64,000 nt of DNA, taken from the NCBI GenBank assembly GCA_010093485.1, contig MU001499.1, forward strand, positions 1,441,397 through 1,505,396. The letters are read 5' to 3'. The position numbers and the translations under genes are program-made. The notes beneath the pieces are model-generated. The model was not told where the DNA came from. It ran no database searches and worked only from the letters and a program-made list of their open reading frames with translations. Shown piece after piece: positions 1 to 11,409 of the stretch. The stretch comes from Karstenula rhodostoma CBS 690.94 (Eukaryota > Ascomycota > Dothideomycetes > Pleosporales > Didymosphaeriaceae). Every line of letters begins with the position of its first letter. The stretch's first letter is position 1.

Positions 1-511
1 TAACGCGCTCGAGGACATATTGTCTGTGTAAGTTTGAGTTGTACGAGGTTCGCGACGGTGTAAAACTGCAGCTTCGCGCATGCAGATAATACACCACAAT
101 CAAATCAAATGTGATACTTCGCGAGCTTAGGCAGGCCGCGGCAAAACTCAATAAAGGAACTCGGTGGGGTGAATACACCACAATAGGTGTGAAACGTGTG
201 TAGAGATTGGAGCACCGCCATTTTTAGCACCGACGGGAAGGTGGATGTCGCTTTACTATTCACGGGTGCGACGAGACCGAGAACGGAGTGAGGGTTAATA
301 GTTCAAACGCCCAAAGAGACTGCAGTTTCTGGCTCGGCGACGCAAAATTTCACAGCAGCGAAACAGTCCTTCGCGCGCAATACCTGCCTTCTTATTGTGT
401 ACTTCTCTATCTTATCCTGGAACCACTGTCAATTGTCCGTCGCGCGTCCCCCGTCAATTGCTATTGTGCCTGCAGCTGCTATTGTGCACCTTTCACCTCC
501 CAGCCTTGAGC
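1..511. other. intergenic, no gene seen
   Basis: I see no convincing coding region here. The stretch holds one copy of a short dispersed repeat (106-151, listed separately). Its 3' part is the promoter region of the gene that starts at 715. Confidence 0.6.
106..151 (+). repeat. dispersed repeat, copy A
   Basis: The stretch around GCCGCGGCAAAA matches copies at 6220-6264 and 63954-63998. Read in frame it gives CDTSRA, a stop, AGRGKTQ, a stop. This copy therefore looks like a decayed version of the copy at the right end of the window, which is open in the same frame. Differences such as ACT CAA versus ACA CAG are synonymous, which hints at a coding origin. Confidence 0.55.
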
Positions 512-514
512 TTT

Positions 515-522
515 TATATAAA
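515..522 (+). promoter_or_regulatory. TATA box
   Basis: TATATAAA lies about 190 bp upstream of the ATG at 715 and is followed by a pyrimidine-rich leader. It supports 715 as the start, because longer in-frame versions would begin at a non-ATG codon upstream of this box. Confidence 0.6.
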
Positions 523-566
523 CTCAACCGCCCCAGCACCCGTCCACCAAACCACTCTCGATTCTG

Positions 567-634
567 CTCCCGCTCAGACTGTTCTGCCACCTACTTTCTC
601 TTCTCCCGCTCAGACTGTTCTGCCACCTACTTTC
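567..634 (+). repeat. 32-bp direct repeat in 5' leader
   Basis: Two identical 32-bp copies lie at 567-598 and 603-634, separated by 4 bp and starting CTCCCGCTCAGACTGTTCTG. They sit in the predicted untranslated leader of the gene at 715. A recent tandem duplication is the simplest explanation. Confidence 0.85.
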
Positions 635-714
635 CCTTCGCACGATCGACCACTTCCAAACCCAACACACTTACTCGCAAGCCGGACTCGCGACCACCCA
701 CCCACCACCACAAG

Positions 715-1560
715 ATGTCCAACACCGACGACAAAACCACCATCCAGCCTCTCAGCCAGGCCCTCGCCACCTTCGACATCCCGCTCATCCTCACCGAGGC
801 AAAACGCACACACGACGCCCTCGCCACCACCACCACCACCCAAGCGCGACTGACCCGCTGGCGCCCCGACCTCCAGACCATCTACCGCACGCAATTCGAC
901 ACGGCAACCGCCCACCTCGCCGCAGAGCACAAACTGCACCTCCTCACCATCTGCTTCGCGTACAAGACGCGCGCGCGCGTCCTCGCCTTCCTGGAGCACG
1001 TGGCGGATTCTTTCTCCTGGGCTGCGCCGCTGAAGGAGGTGGTGGAAGTGGCGGGACGGGACTCGGAGGGCGGCGAGGGCGGGGATGGCGATGAGGTTGG
1101 TAGTGCGCGGGAGGACTTACACGCCGTTGTTGGCTTTACGATTCCGACGCTGGCCATTGCGTACCCGAAACATTTCTTCCTTGCGTGGGCTAGCTACGTG
1201 CCGCTCGCGGGCTTGGCGGTCGAGGAGCTGCTGGCGCACCCGGCGGCGTGTGGGCTGGGGTTGCAGCGTGAGGTGAAGGGGGAGGTGAGGGAGAAGATGG
1301 GGGAGTTTGGTGGGGGGGAGGGGTGGGAGGGGTTTCTTGCCACGCTGTGTGTGGGGAGGACGGAGTTGGCGTGGTGCGCGAAGGGGAGGGAGGGGTATGC
1401 GGTGCGGGATGTGGAGGCGTGGGTTGCGCGGTGGAGGGGGATGAGGGAGCGGGAGGGCGAGCTGGTCTCGGTGCTTGGGAAGAGGGGGGCAAGGGAGGAT
1501 AGTGTGAGGCCGGTGAAGCGGGTGAGGTGGGTTGATGAGGGGGGTGTGGAGGGTGTGTGA
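715..1560 (+). CDS. unrecognised 281-aa protein
   Basis: This is a single-exon frame starting at CAAGATG. I do not recognise the family. The N-terminal half is a mixed helical sequence with Thr-rich and Arg/His-rich parts. Residues near 115-130 form a Gly/Glu/Asp-rich linker. A hydrophobic stretch follows (about residues 138-175) and then a Gly/Glu/Arg-rich half. The C-terminus is basic, with KRG, RPVKRVRW and similar motifs that could be a nuclear localisation signal. The second half is very G-rich at the DNA level (runs of GGGGG), so an indel there would shift the C-terminal frame. The TATA box and pyrimidine-rich leader upstream argue for a real transcript. The function is unknown. Confidence 0.6.
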   Translation: MSNTDDKTTIQPLSQALATFDIPLILTEAKRTHDALATTTTTQARLTRWRPDLQTIYRTQFDTATAHLAAEHKLHLLTICFAYKTRARVLAFLEHVADSFSWAAPLKEVVEVAGRDSEGGEGGDGDEVGSAREDLHAVVGFTIPTLAIAYPKHFFLAWASYVPLAGLAVEELLAHPAACGLGLQREVKGEVREKMGEFGGGEGWEGFLATLCVGRTELAWCAKGREGYAVRDVEAWVARWRGMREREGELVSVLGKRGAREDSVRPVKRVRWVDEGGVEGV

Positions 1561-1807
1561 GAGGGGGGGTTTTGAGTGGTTGTCTTGGACCGAACGTGCT
1601 GGACACGTTCGGTCGGTAGCTACTGTGCAAGATCAGAGTGTATGTGTATGTGTAAAGGAGCAGGGCCGCCGGGCCCCGATGCAAATTATATCGATTAGAA
1701 ATATATGTGCGGCGTCCCAAACAGTGTCGTAGCGGAGACGGAGCGCAACGGGCGAAATGTAGATACATGAAACGAGCGTCCGTCTGACATGCGCGGAGGC
1801 ATCTGTG

Positions 1808-4667
1808 TTACCGCGTTCGCCGCTCGTACACCCACTCGTACTCACCGTCAGAGTCGACCTCTTCGTCTCCATCGTTGTATTCATCAGCAGCGTCGTCGTC
1901 GGTGTCTGGTTCAGTGTCAGTGTCGATATCGTCTTCCTGCTCGTCGTTCGAGCCTGTGCTTTCATCGGATGCTTCGCTATCGTCATCCTCCCCAGGCTCT
2001 TCATCCACGCCTTCGTCTTCATCCTCCCCCACATCCTGCGCCTGAACAGACGCATCCTCCGCCTGCCCGCCCTGGCTCTCCTTCTCATCAGCCTCCGTCA
2101 CATCTACCGCACCTCCGCCCGCGCCCCCCGCCATAGCCGCCGCATACGCCAAATAAAACGTCCGACTCGCCCCGCCATCCAACAGACTCATGTCGAAATT
2201 CGGATCGGAGAAGAACTCCAGCGCGGCAAACGGATCGATGAGGATCTGATTCGCATACAGGATGCCTTTCCACCCACCTACCGCCTTATCCGCGCGCCCA
2301 TCGCTGAAAAACGCATCCCACTCCTCCTGGACGAACTTCCTGGTGCGCGTGTACGCGCTCGACGGATTCAGCGGGATCATGTGGATGCCCTGGATGAACT
2401 CTGGATTGGCGCCAAAGTAGGTCGTGTGGTCGACTTTATTCTCAAACAGGATGCCCGTGACCTTGTTGGGCAGGAACTGGGTCGGCTGGACCTGGTTGTC
2501 GGCCTCGAGCAGGAAGTAGTTCCGCAGACTGCGCTTCTGGCACGCGAGCTGCAGGTTCGCGCGGCCCTCCATGTAGGCGTCGCCGATGGTGTTGGCCCAC
2601 ATCTTCAGCGCGTAGGTGGCGAAGGTGTCTTCGGAGGTGGACTCTTGGTCTTTGCCGTCGCCCGAGTCGAAGAGGCCTTTGGCCCAGGAGTGGCACATGA
2701 ACCAGTCGAAGGAGCGCTGGAAGGGGAAGTACGGGTCGTCGGCAGTGGGGTTGGCGAAGTCGCGCACGAGCATGTTGACCCAGGCTTTGTTGGAGCCTTG
2801 GTCGAGCCAGGCGGGGTCGAGGTGCCCGACGACGGCGGCGGTGTAGACGAAGTAGCCGTAGTGGAAGTGGTGGTCGTTGTAGAGCGTGTTGCCGAAGTCG
2901 ACGCCGAGGTCGCCGCCGCCGTAGGAACCGGAGGAGACTACGCCTTTCCAGACGGTGTCGTAGACGAGGGGTAGGGGCTGCGTGTTGTTGATGAAGACGT
3001 TGAAGGCGTCTTTCAGTTTTACGAGACCAGCGGCTGCAAGCTCGGTGTCCTTGCCCAACGTCTGGACCGTGTAGATAATGCTTGCGAACTTGGCGAGGCC
3101 TTTGCCGCTGTAGTACATGCTGTCGAGACTTGTCTGGGCGGTGAAGTTCTGGCCTAGCTCGACCGCACCAGAGTTCTGAACCATGACGCGCATCTGGTCG
3201 GTGAGCTCGATGTTGTCGCTCCCACTATTCCCATTGTCCTTGTTAGGGACCCAGGGTGCAAAGCCAATGGAGGCAGGGAGCTCGGGTTCGATCATGGTGA
3301 TCTTGTCCGCAACGACCGCCCTGGCATAGCCCTTGGTGGTTGTGACAAGCTCGATATTTGTCAAAGCATCTTTCGATGCCTGGTCGAATGACTCCACCTG
3401 ATGCGGGATGGCGAACATGAGTAGAGTCTGGTTTTGCACGCCGCTCTTGTCCCACTCAAGCGTATAGCTGCCAAAGGCGCCGTTGACAGTACCGGAGATA
3501 GTAGCATTGGTTGCAAATGCACCTGCAGTGAAGTCATATGCCTGCTCGCCCTCTGAAGCTGCGGGATTTTTGGCGATCTGTATTGAGCCGACGAACGCAT
3601 CCGGTCCCTCAATGAGATGATTGTCTATCAAAACGAAGGGTGGTGCACCCAACGACCCAACCGGCGTCGCGTACAGAAGCCAATGAGAGTCGTCCTCCAG
3701 TGTAATCCGATACTTGAATGTGATGCCGTTCAGGCGCCCCACATAATCAAGTGTGCGGAAGAAAACACCTGAATTGAGTTGCGGTTTTGCGTTGTTGTAT
3801 AAGCCGGTCACGAAGCCCATTCCTTGTACGAGAGGAAAGGAGATGACAGGCTCCGAATTGACAGAAGGGGCGAGATTAGCATATACAGAGAAACCAGTCA
3901 ACGCTTCAGTAGACAATACGGTGCTGGTTCCCAGTTCCTTCGCCGACATGACTATATGTTGAATACCAATCGGTGCGATCCAGTGCCGCGGCGGAGTTTG
4001 CTCGCCCCATGCAAACTGCGCCCGCTCAACATGGCTTACGGACATACCCCAGGTATCACCGGTGCCCTTGGCCCATGCGAGGGAGTACGGATGCGTCCAA
4101 ACGGGAAAATCTTGCTTCCCTAGGAACAGGTTTGCGTAGAACTTATTCGTGTAGACTGGAACGTCGCCGTCGACAATATTAATTTTTTTGATAGGGTGAT
4201 CATCACGGGAAGGAACCTGTTGCGGTGGCGCGTCTGTAGCCATAGGGATGAAAACGTTCCCCTCAACATTGTTCAAAGGCTTAGTTGGTCCGGGTTTTAG
4301 GGTTCCATCAATGGGCGCGAGTGTTTGAGACGATCCTTCGATGTCGGTTTTGATGGGATTTAGTGTAAAACCTGGATCGGGCAGACCTGTCGGTATGACC
4401 TGTGAAATCCTCAGTCGAGTCGGTCTGTAAGCAACGAAGAAAACTCACACCCGTGATTGAAGGCGACTCCGTAACGCTCACTGACTGCAGTGTTGACACC
4501 ACCAAACTGTAGCTCGTAGTGATGTCAAGATCTGACGAGAGTGTGATAGCAACATCTTCGACGGCACGATTTTCGACGGCATGCGCGTCGCGCTGCTGTT
4601 CGCGCGCAGGTAGGCCGTAAATGAGCGTGCTCTGTACCAAAGCTAGCAGGACAGCCAGCTTAGCCAT
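1808..4667 (-). CDS. GH81 endo-1,3-beta-glucanase, secreted, acidic C-terminal tail
   Basis: Exons are 4449-4667 and 1808-4399, with a 49-bp phase-0 intron (GTGAGT..ACAG), giving 936 aa. Exon 1 encodes a signal peptide (about residues 1-18) and a Ser/Thr-rich stretch. Exon 2 carries the family 81 fold, including the motif DGKDQESTSEDTFATYALKMW-like region near residues 654-674, where the family's catalytic Asp and Glu lie. Such enzymes hydrolyse internal beta-1,3-glucan bonds, for example at cell separation or wall remodelling (yeast Eng1/Acf2, Aspergillus EngA). The last ~90 residues are a long Asp/Glu run ending in EYEWVYERRTR, which I do not associate with this family. Export to the wall is inferred from the signal peptide. 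Confidence 0.93.
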
Positions 4668-4863
4668 ATTAGACAAAAGGAAACAAAAAAGAATGATTTG
4701 TTCGAATGAAGTGATGTGTACTGAAGTCGTTTTGTCAACGAGTGGTTTGTGTTTAGAGACAGCGAATGTTTAGGGCTGATATCGGCGGAATGCGAGTGTA
4801 CTCCCGGAAAATGAAGCGCGGCTCCACGCACGAAGAATGCCATTGTTTAGCACTGAGCGAACG

Positions 4864-4871
4864 TTATATAA
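4864..4871 (-). promoter_or_regulatory. TATA-like element for GH81 gene
   Basis: The palindromic TTATATAA lies about 200 bp upstream of the ATG at 4667. It could serve either strand, but the only gene nearby reads leftward. Confidence 0.4.
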
Positions 4872-6219
4872 CACACGGTATTGGAGGGGTCATTCCGAAC
4901 GTGGGGATGATGTTTCATGTGCCAGATGCTGAAAACGTTTCTGTTCGGGCAGGTCGGTGAAAGTGATCGATGACCGATCCAAGAGATGGTAAGAGTTAGC
5001 GGCCGCTCAAGGCCCTTGAAAACGGGAGCAGTAACCTAAAACAGATCTCGATCTGCAGGAACCGTTGCACCTGTCGCACGGATGGGGATCTCGGATTCTG
5101 GTCTGGTGACACAAAAGGGCCAGGATACCTTATGTTAGTCTTCCGGGTATAGCACTGTACTACATGTCTTGCACCTCGACCAGTCCCATAGACGTATGCT
5201 GTAAACACCATATGTCAGATTCCAGATGAGGTAAGGTTTGTAGGTAAAGAAGCGTGTAACACATCTTCTAGAAGGTCGCCGTGGAGAGTCAGTGTACAGG
5301 ACACGAGTAGCACCATTCTCAGTGCCGGCGACTCTATGATCCGCAAAAGGTTAGTGGAGGGCTTATGCGAGAATGACAAGCTCTTGGTCCAATCACGAGC
5401 ACATGTGCTCGTGTGAGGGCATCACGCAGCTGCCCTACAGTACTGCAACTGTCATTAAAAACAAGACATCCGAGGTTAGTCCAGGAGCTATAGCAGACGG
5501 CAAGTCCGCATGTTTTGGGGGCGCAGTCGGCTCTTGATGAACGGTAATTTGAAGTGGTGTACTTGATGCGGAAGGAGGTATGGTTGCGTCAAAACGCCGG
5601 AAGGATCGCCCCCACAAACTCCCTCGGGACCTGCGAGCTCTGCGTTCGCAGGTCACTTTCTTCATCCAGGCTATTCCTTGGTCGATCTTTCCATGGATCT
5701 TTTGTACCATCTTCAGCTGCCGATCATTGCACACTGTCAGATGCGTCTTTACCAAGAGGTCGTCGGGTACGTGACCAGCGGGCGGAGGCGAGAGCGCCCG
5801 GTTTTGCGCATGCGTAAGCTGGGGTCGACAACAGGCACGGAAAGGCGTTCGAGACTGTTCGCACATGCATCAGGCTGTCGGCGTGAGAGGTGGTTCCGAT
5901 GTAAGGTTGGGAATGAAGAAATGAGGTTGCAGCGAACCAGGACCCGTAAACGTTAGTGAAACCTAAATCCCGGCCCCGCCCGGCAAATGCTAGTATTCTG
6001 GCTAATCATAATGAAGCATTTACTGAAGCATAGGCGCATCACTCCATCAAAGGGGCAAGGCTGTATTCGTGAGGCCGCGAGGCAGCTTTGAGTATCAGGT
6101 ATTCACATGTCGGCTCACGTTGCACCCCTCTTATGATGAACCAGCACGATCCCATTACTTCCTATTCGTAGCGGCACAAGGCGATCGAATCGGGAAGGCC
6201 TCAATCGATAACAACAGTC
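4872..6219. other. intergenic, no supported gene
   Basis: This holds upstream sequence of the GH81 gene and downstream sequence of the GH15 gene. Open frames of up to 143 codons exist (for example 5435-5866 on the minus strand) but show no domain, no splice structure and no recognisable composition. Confidence 0.6.
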
Positions 6220-6264
6220 GATTGTTGACTCTTCGCGCGCTTTTGCAAGCCGCGGCAAAAACAA
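6220..6264 (+). repeat. dispersed repeat, copy C
   Basis: The core TCGCGCGCTTTTGCAAGCCG continues into CGGCAAAA and reads DSSRAFASRGKN in frame. It matches copies A (106-151) and B (63954-63998). It begins about 30 bp beyond the stop codon of the GH15 gene. Confidence 0.55.
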
Positions 6265-6294
6265 TACAAACAGTATACTGTCCAATGTCCAGTC

Positions 6295-8844
6295 TCATCT
6301 CCCCCCCAATGTCCTATCCAAATTGAACGCAGCAGATATCAACGCCAAGTGACTGAATGCTTGGGGCGTGTTACCCAGCTGTTCGCCCGATCGAGCAATC
6401 TCCTCCGAAAACATGCGAAGATGATTGCCAAAGCTCAATATGTTTTCAAACATGGTGACAGCTTGAGGGAGATACTTGTTTTCGTACGCACCGGCCTGTA
6501 CAGGCATGGTGTTAGTGTGGTGGACTTGAGAGACACCCGTTCGGAGCTTACTCTAGTCAAAGCCTCCACAAGCCAAAAGGTACACATGCTGAACGCGCCT
6601 TCACGTCCGCCGACGCCTATAGTCGTGGTTAGCAAGCGTCACGAAGCAACGAAGCAGCCCAGACTTCACGTAATGCATCAACGGCTGGCCGTTTTGTACA
6701 ACGGACCAAGCCAGGGCGCCGAGACATAGGCTACACGTGGCACTTGGTGTTTTCATGCCCGAGAGACTACGAACTTACCGTCATCCGATTTTGCCGAGTT
6801 GTATCTGTACACCAGGCCGGTGCTCGTGAGCCCACCTTTCTCGGGAGCCTTCAGAATGCGGTCAAGGGTCCCTAAGAACCTCGGATCGTTGGGAGCCACG
6901 AAGAAGACCAGCGGGGCGATCAGGACTGCGGAGTCGAGCATCTCATTGGCTTCGTAACTTTGGATGAAAGCACCCAACTCTTTATTGTATCCTTTTTCCA
7001 TCACTTCTTCCATGATTTGATCTCGTACCTAGAGGCGATGTTACATCAAAACTTGCTTCTCCGCCAATGTAGGCTCTGCTATTACTTACACGGTACCACT
7101 CTTGTCGCTGCGGGCATGGAAAACATCTCTTCTCAGCTAATCGGAGAGCGCGGTCCACAGCAACCCAAAGCATGATTTTCGAGTACACGAAATTCTGCTT
7201 AGCGTTTCGAACTTCCCAAATAGACATGTCTTTCTCCTGCCAGATTTGGCAGACATAGTCTGTGATGTCGCGCACAGACAACCACTGGTCGTAGGATATC
7301 GGCTTGCCCAGCCTGTTGCTCAAGTAAATCCCGTCCATTAGCTCTCCGTAGATATCAAGCTGCAGATGGAACGCTGCTCCATTACCGATCCTGACCGGTT
7401 TGCTGGCACGATAGCCCTCCAAATGCGTCAACTCAATCTCCGGGATGTCGGGCTCTCCTCGAATGGTGAACATGATAGGCAGAGGGCCTGTCTTAATTTT
7501 TATCTCGGTTATTCGCTGGAATATAAAGCTGGTGTATGCTTCAGCCTCGAACTTGAAACCCATCCGAAGGAATATGTATATGGTGAATGAAGAGTCGCGA
7601 ACCCAGGAATAACTGCACACCAAATTAGCAACGTAGGACAATTCCAGTGTCGAGTCACCCACCGGTAGTCCCAGTTTCGTGCGCCTGGATATCAGTTAGC
7701 TTAGTTCAGCATGGATATATACACGTATGCTTACCTCCAAAATCTTCTGGCAGTGAGAACGTAGGAGCAGCCACTATCGCTCCTGTGGGCTCGTACGTCA
7801 AAAGCTTGAGGATGAACAAACTTCTTGTCACAAAGCTCTCCCATCGTCCATAGTACTTGCTCTGCGCAATCCATCGGACCCAGAACTTATGCGTTGTCTT
7901 TTCTACCTCATCTACCATGGCTGTCGTGATATTTTGAGGGAGTGTGTCTTGGCTATCATTTAGGATGAAAGCGACTGACTGTCCCTCCAGAAGACGGAAC
8001 CGGGCCGTGACGCCATCTCCTAGGTGATTTGAGCTTGATTCTTTCGAGAAGGTTACAATGGGCTGTTTCAGGGCAACGTTGTTGTCTCCGTCATTGATTG
8101 CGATTGTGCAAGACAACGACAAGTTTTCCGACTTGAAGGTAGCATGATGGCCTTCGTTGTCGATTTCGGTGGTATGCTTGTCTTGTGCATAATCTTCCAA
8201 CATCAGTGAGTATAGACAGGACTTTTCGAACGCTACTTACTGAACGCAGGGAATAGTTCAACCTCGACGTCGACCTCCCCTCGCAGACTTTCAACGCGGC
8301 GCACTAGCCACTTCTTCAGATCGGGGCGCTCATCGTGGCCTTTGCACAATTCTCCCCGCTGTTTACCGTGAACGACCTTCTCGTGGTAAGCTGCGTCAGC
8401 AGTGTTGCTGTTCGGCCGTGGGAAGAAGTCGATCACGTTCATAACCCCATCTTCGTGTAAGTGCCGGGTCTGGAGTATGTTGCTCGACGGTAAGTATTGC
8501 TGTTTTGTTGTGCATAGCTGACCTGCTGCTGGGCCCACGGAGAAATGACCACCTTTGTCTTTATCTAGCATTCGAGCAAAGACGGATGGGGAGTCGAAAT
8601 CAGGCCTGTGTCCTGTCAGTACACTTCCATTATTTTGCGGAGTACTTCAGCATACCAGCACATCATGTCGATTCCCTGTGACACAATCCATCAGCCATTA
8701 CTTCCGGGTCGATTGCGTCATGTTGTACTCACTCCGTCCGTAGCAACAAGTGCAGATGTACGCATGTTCCCGATCAAACCATAGTTCTCGACCTTTCATA
8801 GTGAGCGTTCAGCTCGACCAATCGATGCGCGAACCTACTGGCAT
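6295..8844 (-). CDS. GH15 family glycosidase (glucoamylase/trehalase-like), intracellular type
   Basis: I rebuilt ten exons: 8839-8844, 8733-8792, 8656-8675, 8241-8605, 7735-8193, 7663-7684, 7090-7612, 6779-7028, 6552-6616 and 6295-6495. All phases agree and the product is 656 aa. Diagnostic pieces are [20 protein letters not shown] at the N-terminus, [34 protein letters not shown] with Glu444 and GGREGAF with Glu574. The two Glu residues match the acid and base positions of GH15. There is no signal peptide, so a cytosolic enzyme on alpha-glucosides or trehalose is likely; the substrate cannot be told from sequence. The first exon carries only ATG CCA and is the least certain part. Two introns end in AAG rather than CAG/TAG. 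The intron 6617-6778 is long (162 bp). Confidence 0.88.
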
Positions 8845-11409
8845 ATATCCTGTAGCTGAGCGAACCGAGTGGGCGCCATCTGCGTTCCCTGAACCCTGCG
8901 GCATCCTGTATTGCTCCTCGTTGGAGGTCACGTTTCAATGGTACTATTGGAGCTGGGAAGTTGCTCTGTTTCTCTACGTCTTGGCCTTGGATTGGTGTGG
9001 CAAGCATGAACTGATGCGTGTGAATAAAGAGGAAGTCCCTAGGACGTGAAGGGCTCAATATGACGTCACGCGAGCCTACTTGCTTCTATGCACATTGGTA
9101 TTAGTTCTATACCATGTGGCTACTCCACCCCACAGATTCTGCTGCGCTATAGATCTCGTCGTGGGGAATCCGCTGCTTCCGTGAGCTTGTCAATGCGGAG
9201 ATGCCGGCCCCAGCCGAACATGCACTCCACGAGACCACACAAGCCATATAGATTTCAACACTGCAAAAAAGCTTTCTGTGGTAAGCAATGCTGGATTCTA
9301 GAGCTCTACGTGGATCGTATTGGTCACTTTGGGAACTGCGCATCTGCGCGCCGTTTTGCGATGTACCCCAGTATAGATGCTCCCAAAAGTGCGCACTTTT
9401 GCGCAACTCGAATGCGACTCGCACGCGCATAGCCCAAGTCTACAGGAGGAAGATATAAGTGCTCACCTGGGTTTTTGATGGTGAAATACAGTAATGCCAG
9501 TAGCCACCTACAGTGTTTCTACAATCCAACAGCGCTTCTCCATGGCAGCGGCAGCGTCGAACAAGTAAGCGGCCCAAGTTTAATCACGGCAATGTATCAC
9601 ACAGGATGCTCCTAATCACGATTGAACCTCCCTCGGTCCCGTGTCAAGCCAAGTGTGCTGACGAGACTCAGGGACCGAGCCTATTCTCCAGCGTTGCTGG
9701 CGTACTTGTCCAGTCCGGAAACTCTCCATGATCGGATCGCGAACCGGGCTTTGGTACCGGAAGATGACGTCCAAAGGAGCAGGGAAAGCTGACGGACAGC
9801 GGCCCAAGAACGAGAGAGGCAGACAAAGGGGCCCCGCAGCTCTAAACGAGACGGACAAGCAGGCTGAAAGCTTATCAAAGCACGGTTGCACGTGCCCGTC
9901 ACTATGCCGGATTCGGCAGGATTGGAGCCGGATATCGTTTGTTTGCCCAGAAATCCGTTGTGCAAGACATGCAGTTGCTGACGCGGCTTCAGGGCATGGA
10001 CCGGCGGAGGACTCTTGAGAAGATGGGAGACGGAGATGCAGGTAGGGGAAGTTTTGGACAGCGCGGGAGCATTCTTCTCGCCAGGGAAGGGATATGTTTT
10101 GGATTGATTGATTGCATGTGGAGATGATTTGCATATCCAAAATCAATAAACCAAGGCTGTGGCAGTGCGGGCGTGTGGCCGTGCGGGCTTCTCTCGGCAC
10201 AATGTAATGTCCAGAGCTGTGGCATGAGATGAAGGTGGAGCCACTCGGGTTGGCTGGGCGCTGGGCCGGCAGCAGCGGGTCGTAGAAGCGCAAGACAAGC
10301 GGCAGGTGGTTATCGCAGACGTGCCGTGTCCGCGTCGACGTGAGACGTGAGGACAGGATGAAGTTGTTGTTGGGTGATGTGATGGCGTCTATTTTTGCGA
10401 GGCACAGCCACCGACGACTGCCCACAACCCTGCACGCCAACCTTACGGCCTTGACACAACAGGTGCGTCGTGGGAGAGACATGGCCCTCTCGTCAGAACA
10501 GCTGGTCTCTGTTGGCGCGTGCAAATGGTGTGCACTTGTTGTTGTTGTTGGGCAGGTTTGGTGTTTCAGGATGCAGCCAGCAGCGCACCACTATTTTGCG
10601 GCGGCTGCACCTTGTGTGGAGGCGGGACGCCGGACGCTGCTGGGCGCCATGAATGGGCTCCCGGCAGCGTGAAGCTCGAGTGCGCTGGTCCCCCTGATAG
10701 GCCCACATGGCTTCGGTGGAGCGTCGCATTCTTCAGCTGTCACCCTGGCCAGGCGGTGGAGGCGGTGGAGGCGCGTTCGCAGTGCGCGAGGCCCAAGGCT
10801 CGTGGCCACTGTGTATTGCTTGCGTGCGCATCAAGATAAAAAAGACCTCACCGTCGTGTCGCGCAGAGGCCTCTCCCCCTCGCTCCTCGCCAGCACTGAG
10901 CACAGATACATCACCTGGGCCCGTCCAGAACGCAATAGACATCTCCACCCATCCTTCGACAGTCGAAGCAAAGGCCATCGGGGTAGCACCGCGCCGTTGT
11001 TGCCCTTTCGGTCGCGCCTTGCCCTACCCCTGTCCGCCTCGACAGTCAGGTTTCAGCGACTGCCTCAGACCTGCACGCGCTCACCTCTCCCCTTCCAACA
11101 ACCAAGACAACCTCTCGTTTCATCCTTCGCTTTCCTCGCCCCGCCACCACACCAAAGGCCTTTGGTCTTGTCGTCGTCTTTCTCTCGTTTGTTTGCCTTT
11201 TCGACCCCATCTTAACCTTCGACACACCCCGTTCCGCCACGACACAGGTTGACCCTGCGCCCATACATCTTTAATCCTCACGTTTCCTCTGTAGCACGAC
11301 TCTCTTATCCGCCTTTCCTCTCGCTCCTCAACGCAGCCCGACCCTCGAGTGTCCTTCCATCCTATCGTTTCGCAGCGGGTAGGTCGCCCGCGGGCGAAGA
11401 ACCGACGTC
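8845..11409. other. long intergenic region / FLC promoter
   Basis: About 2.5 kb has no gene I can support. A 302-codon antisense frame at 9616-10524 has the look of a chance frame (see rejected). From about 10,850 the top strand becomes C/T-rich and runs up to the FLC-like start, as expected of a fungal promoter and leader. Confidence 0.55.

Noticed and set aside
397..714. Upstream extension of the gene at 715
   Set aside because: It begins at GTG, crosses a TATA box and a pyrimidine-rich leader, and reads through the 32-bp repeat.
7663..8203. Separate small genes suggested by partial frames in the GH15 locus
   Set aside because: Their ends are intron read-through. All pieces join in phase into one GH15 protein.
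8774..9007. Longer GH15 N-terminus from ATG 9007
   Set aside because: It needs a frameshift to meet VENYGLIG. A start at 8844 with a 46-bp intron keeps the frame. I keep the alternative as a note in the findings.
9616..10524. 302-codon open frame on the minus strand
   Set aside because: No start context, domain, intron pattern or sensible composition. It is Cys/Ser/Arg-rich as expected of a chance frame in GC-rich DNA.
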